Below, piece after piece: positions 8,403 through 12,788 of a stretch of 12,788 nt of DNA. The notes under the pieces were generated by a model that was not told the origin of the DNA, searched no databases, and worked only from the letters and a program-made list of their open reading frames with translations. The DNA is from an uncultured Veillonella sp. Its GTDB lineage: Bacteria > Bacillota > Negativicutes > Veillonellales > Veillonellaceae. Both the position numbers and the translations under genes were made by a program. Position 1 is the stretch's first letter. Every line of letters starts with the position of its first letter. The stretch lies in NCBI GenBank assembly GCA_900757715.1, contig CAAEOZ010000079.1, positions 1-12,788 on the forward strand, written 5' to 3'.

Positions 8403-8523
8403 AATTAGAGTCAAGACTTCAGGCATCTGTATCATTCAGAATACCACCGCTATTTTTCAATGACAGAATTATGGGCGACTTTTGGAAGGATTGCGACCAT
8501 CATTGTGCTTATTAATACTGATT

Positions 8524-8556
8524 TTTGTATTTGTTTGAGATTAAATAGTAATTTTG
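8524..8556 (+). promoter_or_regulatory. Promoter of the HTCS gene
   Basis: TTTG (8524-8527), 21 nt, then TAATTTTG (8549-8556) match both Bacteroides promoter elements with accepted spacing. A start near 8561-8563 leaves a leader of about 15 nt before the ATG at 8577. The promoter lies inside the longer open frame that begins at 8460, which argues against that upstream ATG. Both boxes being present suggests basal, activator-independent expression of the sensor. Confidence 0.6.
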
Positions 8557-8576
8557 AAGATAAAAATAGTAGAAAG

Positions 8577-11500
8577 ATGAAACAGAGTGACCCATTTAAG
8601 TTAATCTTATTACTCTCATTAGTAGTTTACTCCATAGAAGGTTTCTGCCAGCAGATTCCGACTATTAATTTAGTCATGAAAGATGGATTATCCAGTAACT
8701 ATGTAACAGATATTGCCCAAGACAAATATGGCTTCACATGGTTTGCAACCAAATATGGACTTAATAGATTCGACGGAGATAAGTTTACTGTCTACCTAAA
8801 AGAACCCAATAAAGAATTGCTTAATAGCAATGATATTAATAAAATTGCTACAGACACTATTAATAATAAGGTATGGATTGCCAACAGATGGATGGGCGTG
8901 AACGTTTTTGATTGTGCAACACAGCAATTTTCATCTTTTCTGCATGATAAAAACAACCAAAACACACTGATATCCAATGAAATAAAAGACATTCTAGTCA
9001 CATCCAACGGGAATGTATGGATTGCAACGAATCAAGGATTAGATTTATATAATCCCGACAATTCACAGTTCATACATTATAATACATCGACAGTTCCTGA
9101 TTTTCCCTCAAATGATATCATGACACTGGCTGAAGGCAGTAATGGTGATTTATACATCGGACATACCTATAACGGATTCACTATTTTCTCTCCGGATAAC
9201 AACAGTTTTAAGAATTTCACTCATTCATCTCAAAACAAAAATTCACTTCCGGATAATACTATCCATTCTATATTTGTTGATACCAATTCTAAAATATGGA
9301 TTGCAACCAACTGCGGACTATCGCTTTTTGATCCCTTCAGAGAAACATTCCGCAATTTCAAAGATGTCAGTGGAATTCACTATACGATACAAAGAGCTAT
9401 CTATAATGTCTATAGTACCAGTGATGACCGAATATGGGTAGGTACAGTCTCCGATCTTTGTTATTTCGACTCCAAAGATACAGACCTGATTTTATCCGGA
9501 AAAAAGAATGTTAATCATATGTTTATTCAAGATATTTATTGGGGAATATCAAATCCAACCGTTTATTGTGTCTTTGAAGACTCCTTCAAAAACGTTTGGA
9601 TAGGTTCAAACGGCGGAGGAGCCAGCTTTATCAGCAGCACTTCATCCTTCTTTCATAGTTGGAGAATCAATAAGATACCGGGGGTCACTAATGGGCTTAA
9701 TGACAAAGAGGTATTAACAATATGTGTTGCCGACAATGGCAATATATGGATGGGAACCGATGGGGGAGGTATCAATGTCAACATTGATGGTAGGAATTGT
9801 ATGTTTTACTCCCATGATACAGGAGATATTTCATCAAATACTTATCATTCTTCTCTAAAAGATTCTAACGGAGATTTATGGTTTGGAAATATGTATAATG
9901 AAATGGGGATCGATGTTTTTATAAGCAAAGAAGGCAGATTCATCCATTACACTCCGCAGGGAAATGGTTCAGTTATCTATTGTCTCTTTGAAGACAACCA
10001 AAGAAACGTATGGATTGGCAGTAACAACGGACTGGAAATTTACAACCTGATAACCAAGAAAAAAGATTTTCTCAATAAAGAGAACAGCCAACTCTTGACT
10101 AATGAAATCAAAGCTGTCTCACAAGATAAAAACGGGAATATATGGATCGGCACTCTCAATAAAGGAATTAGTATATATAATCCGGAGAGTAAGACCATGA
10201 AACATATAAATGAGCACACTATATTCGAAAATTGTGTAATCAATCAGATATTCAGGGACTCCAAAAACAGAATTTGGATTGCAACAACAGAAGGATTAGT
10301 CTTATTCCCCAATGAGCAGTCAGATACTTACCAATTGTTTAATACCCAAAACGGATTAGCCTGCAATTTAATCTGTTCCATTGAAGAAGATTCGGAAGGT
10401 AATATCTGGCTGAGCACCCATTCAGGTATCAGTTGTTTCATCGAGTCAGAGCAAAGATTCCTAAATTATGACCATAAGGATGGTACCCTATTTGGTACAT
10501 ATATGAACAACTCAGTTGGTAAGGCACAAGACGGAACTATTTATTTCGGCAGTATCAATGGCGTGTGCTACTTTAACCCCAAAGACAGACCTTCAAATAT
10601 AATTCTTCCTCCGGTAATATTTACCGATTTCAAAGTCTATGGCAGAAACCCTCACGAAGATGCAATTGACACATCCATACCTATGACAAACGGAAAAATC
10701 ATGCTTAACCATAATCAGAATATATTCAGCATAACGTTTAACGTCATGAACAAATCCCTGCAAGGTAAAGTTGAATATGCCTATAAACTGGAAGGATTGG
10801 AGGAAAACTGGATTAATATAGGAGGAGATAATCAAGTTACATTTCGCAATATTCCTTATCGTAACTATAAATTGCATATTAAGGCGCGTTATAAAAATCA
10901 GGAATGGCAGACTAACTACTCAACCCTGTTCATCAGCATCAATCCTCCGTTTTGGCTCAGTTGGTGGGCTAAATTAATATATATAGTAAGTATAACCACT
11001 ATTGTATTCTTCATTATCAAATCTTATAAAAAACGTTTGCAGTTACGTAGTTCCTTATCACTCGAAAAAGAAAAAGCCCAGAAACAGCAGGAATTAAATG
11101 AAGAACGATTGAGATTTTATACCAATATCACTCACGAACTGAAAACTCCATTAACATTAATACTCGGACCACTTGAGGATTTACAATGCGATTCAAGAAT
11201 ACAAAAAGAACACCTGAAGAAGATTTCTCTTATTCATAAAAGCACAATCCGCTTGCTAAATCTGGTCACTCAAATATTGGAGTTCCGTAAAACAGAAACC
11301 CAAAACAAGAAGTTATGTGTAATTGAAGGAAACATTGTCGAAAAGATTCAGGAAATCGGTTTCAAATATAAAGAACTGAACCGAAATGCCGATATCACAT
11401 TTGATATGATTACTGATGCAGACAAAATACAGATATATTTTGACCAGGAAGTAATTTCCATGATTGTTGATAACCTTTTATCCAATGCATTCAAATATAC

Positions 11501-12608
11501 CTATAAGGGAACCATCACGCTTGCTTTGCGGTCAGTAATAGCTAATGATGTGGAATACACCGAAATTGAAATAGCTGACACAGGGATTGGAATCCCCCAA
11601 GAAGATATCTCACGTATATTCGAACGGTATTATCAAACTAATATAAGAAAAAACATGCCCGGATTCGGTATAGGACTTGCTTTAGTAAAAAACCTAGTAG
11701 ATTTGCATGAAGGAACTATCCTGGTGGATAGTGAGCCTAATGTAGGTTCATCCTTCCGTGTCCGGCTAATAACCAATAATTCCTATCCCGATGCCATACA
11801 TATCAATACTAATCTCAAAGAATCCATAGATGAAGAGAAGTCAAGTAAACCCATCGTTTTAGTAGTAGAAGACGAGGGCGACATCCGTGATTATATTGCT
11901 GAAGCACTGATGGGTGCTTACGATGTTATTGTTGCTGAGAATGGAGAACAAGGATGCCAGGTTGCCTTCACAAGTATTCCCGATATAGTTATCAGTGATA
12001 TCATGATGCCCGTGAAGGATGGGATCGAGTTATGCAAGGAAATTAAAAATAACATTGCAACCAGCCATATTCCTGTAATACTACTGACAGCGAAAGACAC
12101 ATTACAAGATAAAACAGAAGGATATGATGCCGGTGCCGATTCCTACGTCACCAAACCTTTCAGTGCATCTTTACTTAAAAGCAGAGTAGCCAATCTATTA
12201 GAAGGAAGGAAAAAAATAGCTTCCTTAATATCTTCAAGCACCCATCTTAAGCAATCTATCATCAAAGAATCATTAAACAAAATAGATAATGAATTCATTG
12301 AAAGAATAACAAAGATCATAGAAGAAAACTTGATGGATGAGAAAATAGATGTGCCCACAATAGCCCAGGAGTTATCAATGAGTTATTCTTCTCTTTACAG
12401 AAAAATAAAAGCCCTGACTGGGATGTCAACAGGAGAATTTATCCGTAAACTGAGGCTCAGGAAGGCAGAGCAACTATTACTCTCAGGAAAGTATAATATT
12501 TCAGAAATAGCCCATCAAGTTGGGCTGAACTCCGTATCTTATTTTAGAGAATGCTTCAAAGAGGAATATGGAATGTCTCCATCAGAATATATAAAGCGAT
12601 TAAAATAA
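8577..12608 (+). CDS. Hybrid two-component system regulator (HTCS): periplasmic sensor, kinase, receiver and AraC domain in one protein
   Basis: With the ATG at 8577 the protein has 1343 residues, typical of the family. The frame is open back to an ATG at 8460, but 8577 starts a proper signal peptide (MKQSDPFKLILLLSLVVYS, cut near FC/QQ) and lies just after a promoter. Fourteen W-I-G/A-T-type propeller repeats run from about 45 to 670, the count expected for two seven-bladed propellers. A Y_Y_Y domain (about 713-786) and a membrane segment (about 796-815) follow. The cytoplasmic part has a HisKA domain with THELKTP (phospho-acceptor H853), an HATPase with N-box N966/N970, DTGIG (1001-1005) and GFGIGL (1029-1034), and a receiver with E1098/D1099, acceptor D1141 and K1193. 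It ends in an AraC-type double helix-turn-helix (about 1240-1343). All catalytic residues are present, so it should be active. It lies divergent to susC and probably activates that operon on binding an imported oligosaccharide. Confidence 0.95.
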   Translation: MKQSDPFKLILLLSLVVYSIEGFCQQIPTINLVMKDGLSSNYVTDIAQDKYGFTWFATKYGLNRFDGDKFTVYLKEPNKELLNSNDINKIATDTINNKVWIANRWMGVNVFDCATQQFSSFLHDKNNQNTLISNEIKDILVTSNGNVWIATNQGLDLYNPDNSQFIHYNTSTVPDFPSNDIMTLAEGSNGDLYIGHTYNGFTIFSPDNNSFKNFTHSSQNKNSLPDNTIHSIFVDTNSKIWIATNCGLSLFDPFRETFRNFKDVSGIHYTIQRAIYNVYSTSDDRIWVGTVSDLCYFDSKDTDLILSGKKNVNHMFIQDIYWGISNPTVYCVFEDSFKNVWIGSNGGGASFISSTSSFFHSWRINKIPGVTNGLNDKEVLTICVADNGNIWMGTDGGGINVNIDGRNCMFYSHDTGDISSNTYHSSLKDSNGDLWFGNMYNEMGIDVFISKEGRFIHYTPQGNGSVIYCLFEDNQRNVWIGSNNGLEIYNLITKKKDFLNKENSQLLTNEIKAVSQDKNGNIWIGTLNKGISIYNPESKTMKHINEHTIFENCVINQIFRDSKNRIWIATTEGLVLFPNEQSDTYQLFNTQNGLACNLICSIEEDSEGNIWLSTHSGISCFIESEQRFLNYDHKDGTLFGTYMNNSVGKAQDGTIYFGSINGVCYFNPKDRPSNIILPPVIFTDFKVYGRNPHEDAIDTSIPMTNGKIMLNHNQNIFSITFNVMNKSLQGKVEYAYKLEGLEENWINIGGDNQVTFRNIPYRNYKLHIKARYKNQEWQTNYSTLFISINPPFWLSWWAKLIYIVSITTIVFFIIKSYKKRLQLRSSLSLEKEKAQKQQELNEERLRFYTNITHELKTPLTLILGPLEDLQCDSRIQKEHLKKISLIHKSTIRLLNLVTQILEFRKTETQNKKLCVIEGNIVEKIQEIGFKYKELNRNADITFDMITDADKIQIYFDQEVISMIVDNLLSNAFKYTYKGTITLALRSVIANDVEYTEIEIADTGIGIPQEDISRIFERYYQTNIRKNMPGFGIGLALVKNLVDLHEGTILVDSEPNVGSSFRVRLITNNSYPDAIHINTNLKESIDEEKSSKPIVLVVEDEGDIRDYIAEALMGAYDVIVAENGEQGCQVAFTSIPDIVISDIMMPVKDGIELCKEIKNNIATSHIPVILLTAKDTLQDKTEGYDAGADSYVTKPFSASLLKSRVANLLEGRKKIASLISSSTHLKQSIIKESLNKIDNEFIERITKIIEENLMDEKIDVPTIAQELSMSYSSLYRKIKALTGMSTGEFIRKLRLRKAEQLLLSGKYNISEIAHQVGLNSVSYFRECFKEEYGMSPSEYIKRLK

Positions 12609-12717
12609 GCAGGAATTCTACTCTAAGAAATAGGCTTAGGGAAAGATTCTATAAATTATATCTTATCTGTGAATTATAAAGTTTGAAACGGCACTATAAA
12701 ATATTTTGTGTAAATGG

Positions 12718-12752
12718 AAATACGGGATTCAGAAATGAGTCTCGTATTTTTT
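12718..12752 (+). terminator. Intrinsic terminator of the HTCS gene
   Basis: AAATACGGGATTC (12718-12730) pairs with GAGTCTCGTATTT (12737-12749) over 13 positions, two of them G-U, around the 6-nt loop AGAAAT. Six T run from 12747 to 12752. On the opposite strand the two G-U pairs become A-C mismatches and no T tract follows, so it should act on plus-strand transcripts only. It lies 109 nt after the HTCS stop. Confidence 0.85.
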
Positions 12753-12758
12753 ATTTTA

Positions 12759-12766
12759 TACATTTG
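12759..12766 (+). promoter_or_regulatory. Promoter-like -7 box after the terminator
   Basis: TACATTTG matches TAnnTTTG. The -33 position (near 12735-12738) falls inside the terminator loop and stem and does not read TTTG. The box is only 4 nt from the ATG at 12771, so a transcript from it would have almost no leader. It may be a real activator-dependent promoter or a chance match in A+T-rich sequence. Confidence 0.35.
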
Positions 12767-12770
12767 CAAA

Positions 12771-12788
12771 ATGAAGAAGCTTATGAAA
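12771..12788 (+). CDS. Possible start of a further gene (six codons visible)
   Basis: ATG at 12771 opens the frame M-K-K-L-M-K up to the window edge, with a second in-frame ATG at 12783. The lysine-rich opening resembles the start of a Bacteroides signal peptide. It follows a terminator and a -7-like box, as a new transcription unit would. Six codons cannot identify a product, and the start could be either ATG or neither. Confidence 0.3.

Larger units (their letters stand above)
8236..8576. other. Divergent control region between susC and the HTCS gene, 341 nt
   Basis: No gene is visible here. The region contains the susC leader (8236 to about 8388) with a small hairpin at 8362-8379, the susC -7 box at 8395-8402, about 120 bp of promoter-distal DNA, and the HTCS promoter at 8524-8556. 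The stretch 8410-8520 is where an HTCS dimer would be expected to bind. It holds short repeats, CAGAAT at 8437 and 8464 and GCGAC at 8475 and 8493, but none is strong enough to call as an operator. Confidence 0.6.

Noticed and set aside
12621..12641. CTCTAAG ... CTTAGGG stem just after the HTCS stop
   Set aside because: It is a 7-bp stem with one wobble and no T tract. The much stronger terminator at 12718-12752 explains transcript ending.

Overview
The window looks like a chromosomal segment of a gut-type Bacteroides or close relative. The evidence is a SusC/SusD pair, a one-protein hybrid two-component regulator (HTCS), AT-rich leaders without strong Shine-Dalgarno sequences, and several matches to the Bacteroidetes promoter pattern (TTTG, about 20 nt, TAnnTTTG). 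The organism and all substrate assignments are inferred from sequence reading alone; no database search was run.

Layout. Bases 1-64 (minus strand) hold the first 21 codons of a gene leaving the window, probably a MIP18/DUF59 (SufT-like) iron-sulfur assembly protein, with a near-perfect promoter at 85-116. Bases 65-573 have no convincing gene; they hold that promoter, a candidate terminator and a doubtful 49-codon ORF. Bases 574-8235 (minus strand) are one operon, read right to left: susC (8235-5269), susD (5257-3587, 11 nt after susC) and a GH115 alpha-glucuronidase (3477-574, 109 nt after susD). The susD-GH115 gap carries a perfect 13-bp hairpin. Bases 8236-8576 are the divergent control region. 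Bases 8577-12608 (plus strand) encode the HTCS sensor-regulator, followed by a strong intrinsic terminator at 12718-12752. A promoter-like box and an ATG follow it and may start another gene at 12771.

How it works together. The HTCS has two predicted seven-bladed periplasmic propellers, a Y_Y_Y domain, one membrane segment, a histidine kinase, a receiver and an AraC-type DNA-binding domain. It probably senses an imported oligosaccharide and activates the divergent susC promoter. SusD (surface lipoprotein) and SusC (TonB-dependent channel) would capture and import a glucuronic-acid-decorated oligosaccharide. The GH115 enzyme, exported to the periplasm by an ordinary signal peptide, would remove the (4-O-methyl-)glucuronic acid side chain. 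This is a very small polysaccharide utilization locus: one regulator, one transporter pair and one debranching enzyme. No backbone-cutting enzyme is visible. The left border is closed by a housekeeping-type gene; the right border is open.
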